NCBI GenBank assembly: GCA_002118135.1
Contig: BDIU01000179.1
Span: forward strand, 237,997-301,996
Reading direction: 5' to 3'
Length of the DNA: 64,000 bases
From: Trebouxia sp. TZW2008
Lineage: Eukaryota; Chlorophyta; Trebouxiophyceae; Trebouxiales; Trebouxiaceae
The translations under genes and the position numbers were made by a program. The notes under the pieces are model-generated. The model was not told where the DNA came from, did no database searches, and worked only from the letters and a program-made list of their open reading frames with translations. Of this stretch, positions 1-12,276 are shown piece after piece; the first letter of the stretch is position 1; each line of letters opens with the position of its first letter.

Positions 1-3000
1 ATTGAGGACCTAGTACACAGGCGCAGCCAAGGCGGTGTTGCTGCTGGTGTGGTGCCACAGGGTGTCAGGTTGATTTGGAGCAGCAGGGAACGTGAAGAGT
101 TCACACTCATCAGTGAAGCTATCATGTCTGCTGCCAGGTACATCCCTCCTCTGCTTCACTTTATTTGGAATGTGGAGAGACAAATGCATAGCAACTCAAG
201 TGCATGCTCATGAGCATAACTACCATGTCAGCTGCGAGGTACATCCCTCGTCGTGCTTCATTCTAATCATGTATCAATTGCTCTTACTGTTATTGCAAAC
301 TATTTACTCTGGTGGTCATTTGCCCATCACTGTCTCTGTACACCTCTTGCGCTGGCCAAAATGAATAGCAATATGATATTGCATTTTGTTGAGTTGACAC
401 AAAGGCTGGCTGAACAATGCATGTGACACGATTTCAATGACAGTTGCTGCTGTCATACACCAAAGTCAGCGTAATCATCTACAGGCTCATGGTTTCTTTG
501 TCTGCCGCAGCTGCGGGGATGGGTGGCTTCAGATTGACTTGATCTACTCAGTCAGCGTTACTGTGCTTGTGCATCCGCATTTAAATGAGCACAAAAGTTT
601 GCAGCTGAAAAAGTACTATTGTGTTTGTTTGCTGATGCAGCTGTGGTGATGGATGGCTTCAGTTTGATCTGATCTCCGCCGATACAGCAACCACGCCTGT
701 CCATCAGCATCAACATCAAGATGAGCACACAATCTGTATTTGAAAGGAAACTAATGTGTTTGTTTGCTGATGTAGCTGTGGAGATGGGTGGCTACAGATT
801 GACCTGATCTACTCTGGCAGCGTAAACGTGCCTGTCCACCAGCAACTGAAGGGTACCCCTGACCAGCTGACGGTAAGACAACAGTCCATGCACAGGCTCA
901 CTGCCTCTTGCATGTTGTTTAAGAGCTCGCCTTCACATGTTGTATTCATCTGCAAGGTCTACACGCCACATTCTGCAGTTGGCTCAGCCAAACATATGTG
1001 ACCTTCTACACCACTTGCCAAGGAGTGTGTTGAGCTTTCAATGCGGTGGATGCATACCTCCAAAACCTTGCGCCTGCAAATAGCACAGTTGCTGGGCTCC
1101 CACAATTCTGCGGCAAAATGTCAGTTGCCATCAAACCCTCTGTGTTGCCGGACCCACAGAATCACACGCTATTGTAAGCAAGGCAAGGAAGCTAGCAACC
1201 AGCAGCTGGCTAATTAGACACACTTGATCGCAGGCCAACAAGATGGGTCCAGAAGGGGCAGCAGTACAAGAATTGGTGCACGCCCAACCAGAGGGCAAAA
1301 CCTTCTTTAAGGGAGGCCAGAACGGCGTGGCCCTCAGCTCCAGCCCTATCACTGCGGGCAGCTGTCCCCTGAAGTTCCCTGGAACTTCTGCATTGTTCTG
1401 GGACAGAGTCAGGTGAGCAGATGAGTTCAAGGCATTCTGCACTCCTGTCAATGAACTGAAGAGCATCAACATCTCATGTGATGCAATCAGCATGTTCTGA
1501 GACATAGTCAGATGGGCATATGCAATTGCAATCTCCACTTCCGTCATCTGTTTGCAGATTTGTCATCTGCTTGTATGAAACCCCATCACAGCTGTCCTCT
1601 CAAGTTCCGTTGAAATTGTTTCATGATATAGACCCTGGATGTTGTGCAGGCCTATTCAGCATTGAACAGCTCGCACCTGATGCTATGCACCATAATGTCT
1701 TTTGCCTTCTTTGCATCAATCCTGTCCAACGGCATGTGTGTTGAGTACTTGTCAGAACTTCAATACATTCCGAGGACTCAAGCTGTGGCAGTTGTGCAGG
1801 CCTATTCAGCCCAAGGCTTTGAACGGCTTCCACCTGGCGCTGTGCACCATCCTGTCCTTTGTTGGAGCCTTCTTTGCAGCAATCCTGGCCAACGCCATGT
1901 ACATTGAGTACTACACATCATTCCCATCAAACAGGCGCTACTGGCAGGTCGGTCAGTGCACTGTCATAAGCATCTTGTTACACATTGATTACATTCACTG
2001 AAGTGCTCTTCATTGCAGTAGTTCATTCTGTGACGTACTTGCATGGATTTGATATTAAATATTGGCCCCAGCGCACTCGTATTGTACAATTTACACTGCA
2101 TCTCACTAGTTCACACTTTCAAATGCTGCATATCGAGGATCACGTGTGGTGATTCGATCATTGTGTTTATTTGTGATGTGCATCATGTTCCCATGCCTAT
2201 TCACAATTTTGCATGCACCAGCCTGTGGCAACACATACCCTTGTGATAACCTATTAAGCCGCGTTCTCCACTGCGGTGCCTCAGCTGCATTTTGGTTGCT
2301 TGATTGCTCTTGTTTTGCCTGATTAGACCAATTGCAGCGATGCATCATCTAATTAAGGCAAGCAATTTAGTAAGACACAGCAGGCAGTAGTGTCAGGGAG
2401 CAACGTCTTTGATGTTCTGTGATTGGCTGCCGATATCACCTACAAGAGGGAGGCAACATTCAGTGCTGGATAGAATGTGGTGGTTCTGCCTGTTATCACT
2501 GTGAACAGGCCAAATCTTTGTGGCTTGCTGCCTTGGCTCATGAAAATCCAAAACACAACACAACACAACACAACAAAAAAAGAACCACAAACCAAAACAA
2601 AAACAGGCATTGACAATATTGTTTGTATTGCAGCCTGGCTTGGTGATCTTCTGCCTCATTCTGGTGATGTCTTTGGGTCTGCCCCTCATCCTGGTTGTGT
2701 TCCCAGTACAGTTGTTCAGGTAAAATGCTGCTCTATCTTTGCATCATTCAACTCTGCCTATACAGTTACTTTGCTTACATGCGCTCATTCAGGTCGTGTT
2801 CCCCGTGCATCTCTTCAGGGGAAAATACTGTTTTGTTATTGTGACAAGTATCTGCTGTGCCTGTGATGCTCATGAGTGCTTGAGGCTTGAGGCAACATGA
2901 GTTGAGTCCCAGAAGCTTGCTGTCTGCACAATGTATTGCGCTGGTATCACATACCTGAGAGCAGTTCTGCTGGAGAGCAGTCCCAGGCGTGGAGTGCTTT

Positions 3001-4588
3001 CCAGATTGCCTGCACTTTGCATCAAAACTCAGCAGCAGTCCTGTTCATCTGTCTGTTTAACTCTGCAAAAAAGCATGCTACTCAGGCTCAAAGGCCTTGC
3101 TGAGGACGCATAGTCATCAAGCAACTGTGTTCGATCAAGCCAGTCTGTACGCATGCTGATCTGCTGTTCTATATATCTGCTGTAACCAGCTGAGTTGCTT
3201 GTTGCAGGTACATCAGGTCTGGCAGCAAGGCCAACCGTGAGAAGGATGCCATTGTGATGAGCTCTGGCATGGAGCGCACAGCAGCCCTCCTCGTACTGCC
3301 CTGCCCCATCCTTGTGCCCTGCGCTATCTCCTGCCCTGCCCTGCCTGTGTCTTGCCCTTCGCGCCCTGCCCTGTCTGTTTTGCTCTGCCCGGCCTGGTTT
3401 GCCCTGCCCCTGCCCTGCCCTGCTGTGCCCCGCCCTGCTGTGTTCTGCCCAGTGCCCTGCCCTGTGACTGTCATTGCAAGTTGACCTCATGTTCAAAGCG
3501 CCTGCCATGCGCTGTACCCGCACCCCATGCTTGCACATTTTGCTCTTGACACGGGTGCTGTGTCTGTATCAGCACCTTATATGGCCCAATAATTGGATTG
3601 CCACTTGGTGTCTTGCCATTGCAGCTTGCTTATTGCATTGCCATGCTCAATTTTGCCAAAATAGTGAGTTTTCTGCTTTATGCAGAGCAGGACAGTTGAT
3701 CAACCAAACAACAAACCTGTGTCACATCTCGGCAAATTTCAGCACAGGTCTTGCATGTCTTGTTCCCAACAAAGAAACTGCCATATGACTTGCTTGCTCT
3801 TCACTGTTTTGTGACTGTGATCTTCGCCCTGCAGATGGATGAGACTGTAGGCTTTGCTGAGAGCGGCATGGCTCTGCCCATCAAGATTGGGCGCATGGAC
3901 CTGACAGCCACCTTGCAGGAGACCGTGGCCCGCCATTCCAAGTCTGAGCGTGTTGGCTTCTACATTGGAGGTACACCTTGCATGGCATTCATCAGCAGGC
4001 TGTTCCTTATTTTTTTTCTCCTTTGTTTTCTTTTTTGGTTACAGGGAAGATGTCCATTCCCAGTAGGCAAACAGCCCACTGAGACACCAGACGAACCTGG
4101 CATGTTGTTCTGCATGCAGGCTGTTCTGATGCAAAGCTTTGCTACATGAGCATGTTGTTCTGGCACACTGCTTCGCTACATGACTGTTTGGGTCTGCTAC
4201 AACCTTGTCAGCTTGCAGTGGCGTCGAGTCTTACCATGAGCATGTTGTTCTGGTACACTGCCTTGCTACAGGAGCACTATGCTCTGGTATGACCTTGTCA
4301 GCTTGCAGTGGCGTCGAGTTTTACCACTGGCAGGTACATGGACGCATTACACAGTTCAAGTTAACTTAGTAAACCTCCCTACAGGCTGACAAAGTCAGTA
4401 CAGTGCAGAGCAGCTGCTTGCAGGCTTGTTTGTGGGTGAACTTTATTCACATCGACTATACTCAAAGTGACGGTGCATATGCAGGTCCAGAGAAGATGGT
4501 CAGGACTGGTTGCCTGACAGCATGGGCCCTGAATGACAAGCGCAAGGGACCATACATAAATGTTCACAGAGCCACCTGGGAGTTGTGA
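1..4588 (+). CDS. FRO-type ferric-chelate reductase, C-terminal part (5' truncated by window edge)
   Basis: Eight exons keep one frame for 323 residues: 1-137, 776-872, 1234-1412, 1800-1947, 2634-2719, 3208-3292, 3835-3970 and 4485-4588. Seen: an early VRLIWSSREREEF segment, two membrane spans (LALCTILSFVGAFFAAILAN and LVIFCLILVMSLGLPLILVV), then a C-terminal VGFYIGGPEKM motif ending in TWEL. In plant FRO enzymes and algal FRE1, two extra helices split the NADPH-binding domain, and the protein ends with a VxVxGPxKM-type motif, so order and spacing fit. Family role: electrons pass from NADPH through FAD and haems across the plasma membrane to Fe(III) chelates for iron uptake. The haem-binding helices and FAD domain lie before base 1. 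The exon ending at 3292 uses a weakly supported donor (GTACTG) beside a C-rich repeat. An NADPH-oxidase-like protein is less likely because of the internal helix pair. Confidence 0.75.
131..700 (+). pseudogene. Decayed copies of FRO exons in the first FRO introns
   Basis: The intron between 137 and 776 holds copies of flanking exon sequence. Bases 221-245 repeat the end of the first exon and its GTACATCCCTC donor region. Two earlier versions of the exon at 776 start near 510 and 638, each after a CAG acceptor and encoding a recognisable CGDGWLQ start. Both diverge within about 60 bases and lack the intact donor found at 873. Only the third copy joins in frame to both neighbours. Confidence 0.7.
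1640..1765 (+). pseudogene. Decayed copy of FRO transmembrane exon
   Basis: Starting with GCAGGCCTATTCAGC, this stretch parallels the functional exon at 1800, including the equivalent of the CTxxSFxxFFAxIL helix, but with substitutions and a shortened 3' end. It lies immediately upstream of the intact exon, as a tandem duplicate. A second relic at about 2788-2830 repeats the end of the exon at 2634-2719, with the donor GT changed to GG. Confidence 0.7.
1996..2162 (+). repeat. MITE-like intronic repeat, family 1, diverged copy
   Basis: It shares the ordered blocks TTGGCCCCA, ATTTACACTGCATCTCA, TTCACAC and CAAATGCTGC with four copies near 21.3, 22.1, 23.0 and 28.2 kb. It ends in GTGTGGTGATTCG, resembling the family's inverted terminus. 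The left end is degraded. It sits in the FRO intron between the exons ending 1947 and starting 2634. Confidence 0.6.
3290..3475. repeat. C-rich low-complexity tract (CCCTG/CCCTGCC repeats)
   Basis: Irregular repeats of CCCTG, CCTGCC and TGCCC form a strongly strand-asymmetric tract directly after the exon ending at 3292, at the start of the intron. Long open frames on both strands here come from its composition. A similar tract lies at about 24090-24205 in a MED16 intron. Confidence 0.85.
4147..4335. repeat. Two-copy tandem duplication, about 90 bp unit, in the last FRO intron
   Basis: The unit runs from GAGCATGTTGTTCTGG to GCAGTGGCGTCGAG and occurs twice head to tail, with a few substitutions. 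No coding match was seen, so this duplicates intron sequence only. Confidence 0.75.
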
Positions 4589-5505
4589 TTTTCTTTTGCT
4601 TCTATCATTTTCTTCACGCTGGACACAGCAGCAGCAGATTTTTGACTAATTCTGTGACTAGCAAAGAATAGCAAAAGAAGCAAAGATCCCATCAGACTAT
4701 GCTGTGTTGGCAGTTTCCTCAGGGCTCATCGAAGCAGCAATTTGGGATTATGATGGGACCACAGATGCTGACCTGGATGACGCATCTGTGACATTTGCAT
4801 TGCTGGCTTGCAGGATGACAAATTTACTGCATCACACAACTATTCAGCTTTCTGTTGCCTGCAGCCGAGATTTCATCTTATGCATAATTGCGAATAGACC
4901 GTGACTGCATTACCTCCTAGAATGCATCGTCAGAAATGCATGGTCATTTGGTACCGTAGTCTATTGACTTGATGCTATGTAAAAAACTGTTCTGCTTTTA
5001 TGCTACAAGTGATGCCATCTGCAATGTTGCACTGCAATGTGCAAGCAATTTTGCATTCTGCTCAGTATGAGTGAGAACTTCTGACTGCGACACCAACAAA
5101 GCAGCAGCGCATTTTTGTGATGACGTTGTACTCTCCAGATGCAGCTTCAACATGCACGCCTGATTGTGCATGCACTGAGTAAGCAATGGAACGTCGACGC
5201 GTCGCTCAGTGATCCATGCACTCACCAACACAATGTGCGTTCATGCATCTGACAGTGGGTGTCCAACATGCTGTGCTGGGCGTGCTGTGCATCGTGCTGT
5301 GAGGCAACTTCATCGTAATCGTGTATGCGCCGCAGCAGACCTCGAGTAGTAAACGCACGTGCATAAGCGAGACTTGTAGCGCATCTCCGAGCCACAAGCC
5401 CGCTCGCGCATCACATTCTGTTCCTTTGCTGTCTGTTCGCACTCTTCGCTGCACCTCTGCATTGCACGCATCCGTGCTAGCTGACTTAAGAGCCAGTACC
5501 GCGCC
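4589..5505. other. Intergenic region between FRO and PDC, same orientation
   Basis: About 0.9 kb contains the FRO 3' UTR and the promoter and 5' UTR of the decarboxylase gene. A TGTAA motif (the usual chlorophyte polyadenylation signal) occurs at about 4977. The last 200 bases are more GC-rich, as is common near an algal start. No gene or repeat was recognised. Confidence 0.6.
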
Positions 5506-8500
5506 ATGTCGACGACAAGCTTAGGCTCGCATATCGCCACTCGGCTGGTCGAGATTGGCGTCACCGACTACTTCTGCGTACCCGGTGACTTCAACATGAC
5601 TCTGCTCGATCAGCTCAACGCCAACAAGAATTTGCGTATGATCAACTGCTGCAACGAGTTGGAAGCAGGTTACGCAGCGGATGGCTATGCCCGAGCGAAA
5701 GGTGCGAAGCTCGTCCGCGTACTCAAATGCGGAGCTTATCCAAATTGAGTGAGGCAGCCTACATATGGCGTGAGTGCTGCAGGCGTCGGCTGTCTGGCGG
5801 TGACGTTCACTGTGGGAGGGCTGAGTGCTATCAATGCAGTTGCTGGAGCATATGCAGAAAACCTGCCTGTGATCTGTATCACAGGGGTGAGTGTTGTCAG
5901 CTAGCATGGCAGGCTTTTGCAAACAATAAGGTTTGGACAGAAACTCAGAGATCACCCGTGCTTATATAAAATACCGAGATCTTTCACTAACTCTACTCAT
6001 TTACCACTGCAGGTACCAAATTCAAATGATTTTGGCGACCCTACCAAGATTTTGCATCACACCACTGCAGAGGAGAACTTCAATCAGGAACACAGATGCT
6101 TTCAGGAGGTCACTGTCTGTCAGGTGTGTTGCTTGACTGTCGCAGCGCCTGTATGAAATGTGAGCTGTGCATGCCAGCAATTCTGAAACTGCCAGCATTC
6201 ACATGTTGCAACTACATGTCATGCAATGAATGTTGGGGCTACTCTTTCAGACTGTTTGCAGCCACTGTGGCATGTCTATCATTCGCCTGTATGCTGCGTC
6301 CAGTTCAAGCATCTTTGCATACGAAACAAACGTAAAAACGATTTGAATGTGCACTGCATTGCTGCATTAAATGACTGAAATTGAAATCTTTTTTGACTGT
6401 CAGCAGAAAAAGCGCTGTGTCGTCTCAGCGTCATGCGTTTCAGCGTCATGTGTCCATGTCTCAAGTGATTTGCTTGTATGACAGACCTCAATTGCTGTTA
6501 TGCAGACCACAATCAGGGCAATGTCTGGCGCCTATCAGCAGATTGATCATGCCATTTCAGAAGCTCTGTACCACAGCAAGCCTGTGCTGATACAAGTGGC
6601 CAGCAACATGGCATCCCTCACACATCCTCTCTTTGAGCAGGAGCCTGTGCCTTTTGCCTTGACTGGCAAAACCACAAACCAGGTGTGCACACCGTCTCTG
6701 GCAAGTTCCAGCAGAGTGACCATGTCATGTCAGAGGCTCTGTATCATAGCAAGCCTGTGCTGATTCAAGTGGCCAGCAACATGGTGCCCCTCTCACACTC
6801 CATTTCGAGCAGTTGATCAAGGCAAAAACCACAACCCAGGTATGCATGTTGGCTCTGGTGCCTACTAACAAACGCCAGCAAGGCTCTGTATCACAGCAAG
6901 CCTGTGCTCATACAAGTGGCTAGCAACACGGCATCCCTCACACATCCTCTCTTTGAGCAAGAGCCTGTCCCTTCTGCCTTGACAGGCAAGACCGCAAACC
7001 AGGTGGGCATATTGTCTCTGGCGTGTACTAGCAGATCGACCATGTCATTTCAAAGGCTCTTTATCACAGCAAGCCTGTCCTGATACAAGTGGTCAGCAAT
7101 TATGGCATAGCACACAACCCCTCTTTGAGCAGGAGCCTGTGGCTTTTGCCTAGACAGGCAACCCCACAAACCAGGTGGGCATGTTGACATCTTAAACACT
7201 AAGCAACAGTGATTATATTCTCCAGCAAGAGTGCTAGCTGTGTGTGGCACAAGTCTTGTCTCGCCAGGCTGGCTTGTTCTGAGCATCATGGAATGGACGT
7301 CTCATGATCCTCTTATGAAGGTCAGACAAAACAGGTGGGCGTGTTGACATCCTTACTCTGTTACTTGCTTGTCATTCCGGACCCAACAGGCAAAATCACA
7401 AACAGGATGTGCATCCCAACATCCTCGCTTTATTGCTTGCATTAGACAGTCATTCTTCAAAACAGCAGGGTGCACAGTGATGACGTGCAGCAACCCTAGC
7501 AGGGTGCACAGTGATGACGTGCAGCAACCCTAGCAGAGCTTCACAACATATGCAGGCTTGCATATCTGGAGTCTTAATCTCAGGCAAAAGTTTATTGACT
7601 TTGCATCCAAGCTCAAAGTGACTGTACACTTGGTTTTGCAGGCTGTACATCAGACGTCCAGCTTGAGTGCATACTTGGGATACAGTACACATCAAGGTCG
7701 TACTGATCTGCAATAGCCCTCGTCCATTCGATGTTCCTGATTCATAGCTTAAAGCATCTGTGCAAGAAGCCCCATGGTCCTGGTCCTTGTCCTTTGAAAA
7801 AGAAAATCTCATTATACAGGAAAGTGTTCAGCGCGCATTGAAGGAGGCTGCTGACGTCATGCATGCAGCACTCATCCAGTCGTTTGATCAGTAATTCCGC
7901 TCATTTGCTTCATAGTGAGGCGCCACAACTCTCAACAGTGTGTTTCCTTTTTTTGTAGGAAAGCATGCAGCGTGCGCTGAAGGAGGCAGCTGACTTCATG
8001 AATGCAGCTCAGAAGGTAGTCCTGGTGGTGGGCTCTCAAATCAAGACCTGCAAGGCGCAGAAACAGACCCTGGAGCTGGCTGACGCCTGCCAGTATCCTG
8101 TGGCTGTTATGCCCAGGTCCAAGGGCATGTTCCCGGAAACGCATGCAAGGTAGATCGCAGAATTGCACTGCTGTCAATTCAGATCGCTGTTTTCCTTCTG
8201 TTACATATTAATTTGTAGAGGTGCAGCAACAGACCCTGGAGCTAGCTGACGCTTGCCAGGACCCTGTGGCTGTCATACCCAGCTCCAAAGCAATGTTCTC
8301 AAAGAAGCGCATGAAAGGTGGTATGCACAGGTTGCAAATATGCATGCAAGGTAGTTTGAACCCTTGTATAGCTACCAATCACAGGGGTTTTGTCTTCATG
8401 CTATCTTTTCATTGCTACATGTGCAAAGCTGAACTGGTTTGCAAATGGAGGTGCTCGGCACGCAACCTGGCGGAACTCCTTTGTCAAGAACGTGCGTTAA

Positions 8501-11500
8501 GCTACATGTCTTTGTGGTGCTGGTCACATGTGCTTTCAAGCCTTTGCAAGCGCCGTGCTGCCTCTTAGGCCGTTCCCATGGATGTTCTTGGTCTCATGTG
8601 CTTGCAAGCCTTTGCAAACACCGTGCTGCTTTTTAGGCCGCTCTTGTGAATGTTGTTGATCAAGCAGTTCTGGCAGCTTGGCAGTGACGCAGCAGATTCT
8701 GAGCAGCATACAATAAATTAAACAGCAGGTTTTTACTGTCACAGAGACTCAATTGGGGATCATACAGACAATGTCAGACTGAGAAAATACTTGTCGTATG
8801 CACATGACAACCATGCGTACAACCAGGTGACTCATCAAGGCAATCATGTGGGCTGATGTGAACTTGCACTGCAGATTTATGGGTCTCTACTTTGCTCAGA
8901 TCAGCTCTGAAGGTGTGTGTGAGGCTGTGGAGTCAGCCGATGCATACATCTTTGTGGGCCCTACATTCAACGACTACAGCACATGTGCCTTTGCACATCT
9001 GCTGTCTGATTCGAAGATGCTCAGAATAGATTCTCGGCGCGTCACAGTGGGCGGGAAGCAAACTTTTGGCTGCATAAACATGGCAGAGTTTCTTACAAAA
9101 CTTGCTAAGCTGCTGAAGCCAAATGACACTGTGTGGAAATCCTTTCAGAGGACGTATGTGGGGCCTGGAAAGGTGCCTTCAAATGGCAAGGACGGGCCTT
9201 TGAAGGGCAAGATTCTCTACTCACATTTGCAGGTAAGATGGTACTCAACACCATACTTGCACTCGTTCGGATGCAGAGTATTGGATACGCCGTGTCCGAC
9301 ACGCGTATCCCTGTGTCCGTGATTGCACAATTTGCGTGTCAAGCTGACCTACTGCAGCAAATGGTAGGGGATTAGGTATATACAGGGGCTTTCGACGTGA
9401 TTTTCACTGATTTTTCATGACTAAAAGCCTTTCCGTACTAATACAATGTCATGTCAGGGATACGGCGAATATACGTGTCAAGAAGTAAAATTTGTTGGAT
9501 GAGTGCAACTATGCTCAACACTGCAACAGGCCCAATTTGTGCATGCCTTTGTGTATCTCCTGATAACACATCTTGGGCCTCTACATTGAGCTGCCATTGC
9601 ATGTTGGACGCTCACAGCAAGGTGTCGATGTCTTCTGTTGACCTGACTTGTGTGCAGTGTGTTGATCATTGCATGTTTAGTTACCGCTCAGTCATGCAAG
9701 CAATATTGTTCCCCTCAAAATCAGTAAATTTCCAGACAGGACTCGGGACTTGCAAAATGCGCATGTGCACCTTGCTCAGCAATGTTTTAGCATTGAACAT
9801 CATGGATCTGGTGCAAAGTGGCCAGCATTTGGACAACAAGTGAGCACCTGTTTGATTGCTGTCATTCATTCATTGTAAACATGGGCTAGGCAGGCTCAGC
9901 AGGCCCATCTAGGTATGTACAGAAGCAATCCACTGTCTCCAACCAGTTCGATCATGTGCTAACCTAATCTATTCATATTGGACATGAATTGATTGTTGTG
10001 TTGGCAAAGCAGTATGTCCTGCTGCTGCAGGATTGGCTGCACAATGATGTGACACTGTTGACCGACACAGGCGATGCTCAATTCAATGCCATGAAGCTGA
10101 AGCTCCCAGAAAAGGCCGGGTAAGCACTGCCACCTCTCACCAGACAGGATAGCATGCTGACTTTGTTTTCGGGAGCTCTACTCTTTGCATTGGCACCATA
10201 CTGCTGGTGTGGTTGTCATGATTGCAGATTGAGGTTCAAAGTATGGTATGCGTCCATAAGCTGGTCACACTTCTTGTGTTTTTTTTCTCTCTCTTTCGTC
10301 TTTCAGCAGACGAATGCATTTGTTGCGCCTCATCCTTGTGTCAAAGGTGTCATACTGTGATCGAAATGTCGCAGATTTGAGGTTCAGCTGCAGTAAGGAT
10401 CTATAAGCTGGTCAGTAAGGGCAGTCCTCATCCACTCATTGCATCTCCTGATCTTCATCGCTTATTCCGCTTTATACAAGTTGTGCTGCAGATTTGAGGT
10501 TCAGCTGCAATATGGGTCAATAGGCTGGTCAGTGGGGGCAACCCTAGGGTATGCTGTTGGCGCCCCCAATACCCGCATGATGTCTCTCATTGGAGATGGC
10601 AGCTTCCAAGTCACTGCTCAGGTGACTGTTGCTCCTCTTCATAGCTGTCCTGCATGCTGTATGACTGTAATATGATTTATTGCGTGTCTTTGAAACATGT
10701 CTCTGTAATTGCACTCCATGATGCATGTGGCATTGTGAGATTGGTTCTGATGTCCAACTGTGTGATCAATTGCAAAACCCTGCTTTGTCCTGTCGACACA
10801 GCTATTGTGATTTGACATTCTGCACGAGTCCTCCATGCTGTGATCAACACTCAAAAGGGGACCTTTTTTATGCTGCAGGCTGTATCAACAATGATCAGGG
10901 TAGGAGTCAGTCCCCTGATCATCTTGATAAACAACAGTGGCTATGTTATTGAGGAGGAGATACACACTGGACCCTATAACAAGATTTCTGACTGGAACTA
11001 CACAGCAGTTGTTGAAGGCATGGCCGGATCATCTAAGAACCTATATACAGCAAAGGTAAGACCCATGATGTTGCTTGCTGCTGAATGCTGCATCAACCAA
11101 ACTGTCACTTCTCCTTGTAACAGCTGCTCTGACTCTAAGGAAAATTGTCCTTACGTCGAATCGTCCTTATTCCAAGGTGCCACTGCAGTCAAAATGCAGT
11201 GATTGGGTTCCAAATGCATCGTTTTTACTTTGACATTGTCCTTATATCAAGTGTCCTTACAAAGAGAAGTTACTGTATGGAGAATCTCAAGCTTCTGCAA
11301 TGCAACTGAACAAAACCTTGAGCAAGCAACATGCGATCGTACTGTGGGGTGCAAATCCCATATCCATAGTATTACAAAAATTTGTTCGCAATGCCCAACA
11401 TGAAGAGACAAGCGCAGTTGTGCTGCTGGTTGGGCTTGCGTGTAGCAGTCCTAGCAGCCGACAAGAACTGATCTGCATTTCAGAGGACTTCTGTTGATTC

Positions 11501-12276
11501 CAAACATCTGCAACAGGGTAGCTGTAGCTTTGCAAAGATGCACTCATGACCATGGTGGCATTGTGCTATTTCGGTGACCATGGTGGCATTGTGCTGTTTC
11601 GGCGACCATGGTGGCGTTGTGCTGTTTCGGCGACCATGGTGGCATTGTGCTGTTTCGGTTCTAACTTGGGTCGCTGCAGTTTGCCAACACATCTTATGTT
11701 CATGCTTCTTGTACGCAGGTACGCACCGAGGCAGACCTCATCAAAACATTGCAGACAGTCAGAAGCGAAGAGCATCACCAGAAGTGAGTTATCTGCAGCT
11801 TCCTGAGCTTCTGCAGTGTTGTGTTGTGCGTGCTTTAGTTGCAAGTCAAGCATGTTGTTGGCAAGGCAAGCTTCTTCAGCTCTTGTTGGGCTGAGCTCGT
11901 TGGAGACCCAACAAATGCAGCCTTACTCCTGACTGCAGTGCCAGAAGAGCTTGTTGTCAGAGCTCACACCGTTATTTCTTGCCTTTGAGTTCCTTTGCAT
12001 CACTGTATGCTGTCATGTCAGCTTGCAGTCATTCATCTGGGGTGTGCAAGTTCATACTGACTGGTGATTGTGTGGCTTGAAACGCTTTTTTCAGTACTGC
12101 AACATGTCACGTCAAGTTGCTGTCATGGGTTGCATTGAACACCCATTCAAAGTTGCTTTTGGCATGGCAGAGTGTGCTTTGTGGAGGTCTTTCTACACCC
12201 AGAGGACTGCAGTGGAGATTTGCTGGAATGGGGAGCGCGGCTGGCAGAATACAATGCCAGACCACCTCAACACTGA
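5506..12276 (+). CDS. PDC: Pyruvate decarboxylase (thiamine diphosphate dependent)
   Basis: Eleven exons give a complete 567-residue protein: 5506-5701, 5783-5886, 6013-6123, 6506-6682, 7959-8149, 8875-9232, 10031-10119, 10492-10621, 10879-11055, 11719-11783 and 12171-12276. All phases match. Seen, in order: [17 protein letters not shown] at the N-terminus, the catalytic glutamate in [23 protein letters not shown], the catalytic histidine pair in [22 protein letters not shown] in the central domain, and a thiamine diphosphate motif running from GDGS to INNSGY. The C-terminus is [18 protein letters not shown]. The length is normal for the family. It converts pyruvate to acetaldehyde and CO2, the first step of ethanolic fermentation, in the cytosol. 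No transit peptide is evident. ITGVPNSND carries V where most relatives have G. Introns 4-9 contain degraded exon copies. Confidence 0.95.
6700..7410 (+). pseudogene. Tandem array of decayed PDC exon 4 copies
   Basis: After the intact exon (6506-6682), three further copies start near 6712, 6882 and 7033, each retaining GCAAGCCTGTGCTGAT-type sequence and a 3' end like ACAAACCAG followed by GTGGGC or GTATGC. Copy 2 lacks part of the middle, copy 3 lacks the 5' part, and copy 4 has in-frame stops. Traces of a fifth copy lie at 7270-7410. The unit is about 160-180 bp and includes the beginning of the following intron. Confidence 0.85.
7815..7870 (+). pseudogene. Partial decayed copy of PDC exon 5, upstream of the exon
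   Basis: GGAAAGTGTTCAGCGCGCAT and the bases after it match the start of exon 5 at 7959 (encoding [12 protein letters not shown]), then diverge after about 50 bases. It lies 140 bases upstream of the intact exon. Confidence 0.75.
8218..8330 (+). pseudogene. Decayed copy of the 3' half of PDC exon 5
   Basis: It repeats the exon part encoding [16 protein letters not shown], followed by a degraded version of the donor end. The intact exon ends at 8149. A separate 71-base duplication at about 8525-8650 (unit containing GCAAGCCTTTGCAA) lies further into the same intron. Confidence 0.8.
9283..9310. repeat. Perfect-arm hairpin in PDC intron 6
   Basis: GGATACGCCGTGTC is followed at once by GACACGCGTATCC. 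The arms are reverse complements except for one bulged C, so the 28 bases can fold back almost completely. Related GGATACGGC and ATACGTGTC blocks occur near 9460-9480, suggesting a decayed mobile element of about 200 bp, but no second copy was found in the window. Confidence 0.55.
10220..10420 (+). pseudogene. Two decayed copies of the start of PDC exon 8
   Basis: TTGCAGATTGAGGTTCA at about 10224 and CGCAGATTTGAGGTTCAGCT at about 10371 repeat the acceptor and first codons of the real exon (10492, encoding [13 protein letters not shown]). Both lose the frame after 30-45 bases. The copies are roughly 120-150 bp apart, indicating serial tandem duplication. Confidence 0.8.
11131..11290. repeat. 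Intronic repeat, family 3
   Basis: It contains CCACTGCAGTCAAAATGCAG followed by TGATTG, flanked by TTGTCCTTA and AGTGTCCTTAC blocks. The same ordered blocks occur at about 28715-28890, and a shorter version at about 27640-27785. It is non-coding and lies in PDC intron 9. No clear terminal inverted repeat was seen. Confidence 0.6.
11548..11659. repeat. 28-bp minisatellite, four units
   Basis: Four near-identical 28-base units, each containing GACCATGGTGGCATTGTGCT, lie head to tail. Only a few substitutions separate the units, so the array is young. It lies in PDC intron 9. Open frames across it on both strands result from the repeat. Confidence 0.95.

Noticed and set aside
3254..3549. Pro/Cys-rich plus-strand frames and Gly/Arg/Gln-rich minus-strand frames
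   Set aside because: They are generated by the CCCTG repeat tract in an intron, with no splice partners or family match.
5506..12276. Other thiamine diphosphate enzymes (acetolactate synthase, oxalyl-CoA or indolepyruvate decarboxylase) for the gene at 5506
   Set aside because: The HH pair in ILHHTT, the length and the [21 protein letters not shown]-terminus fit eukaryotic pyruvate decarboxylase best.
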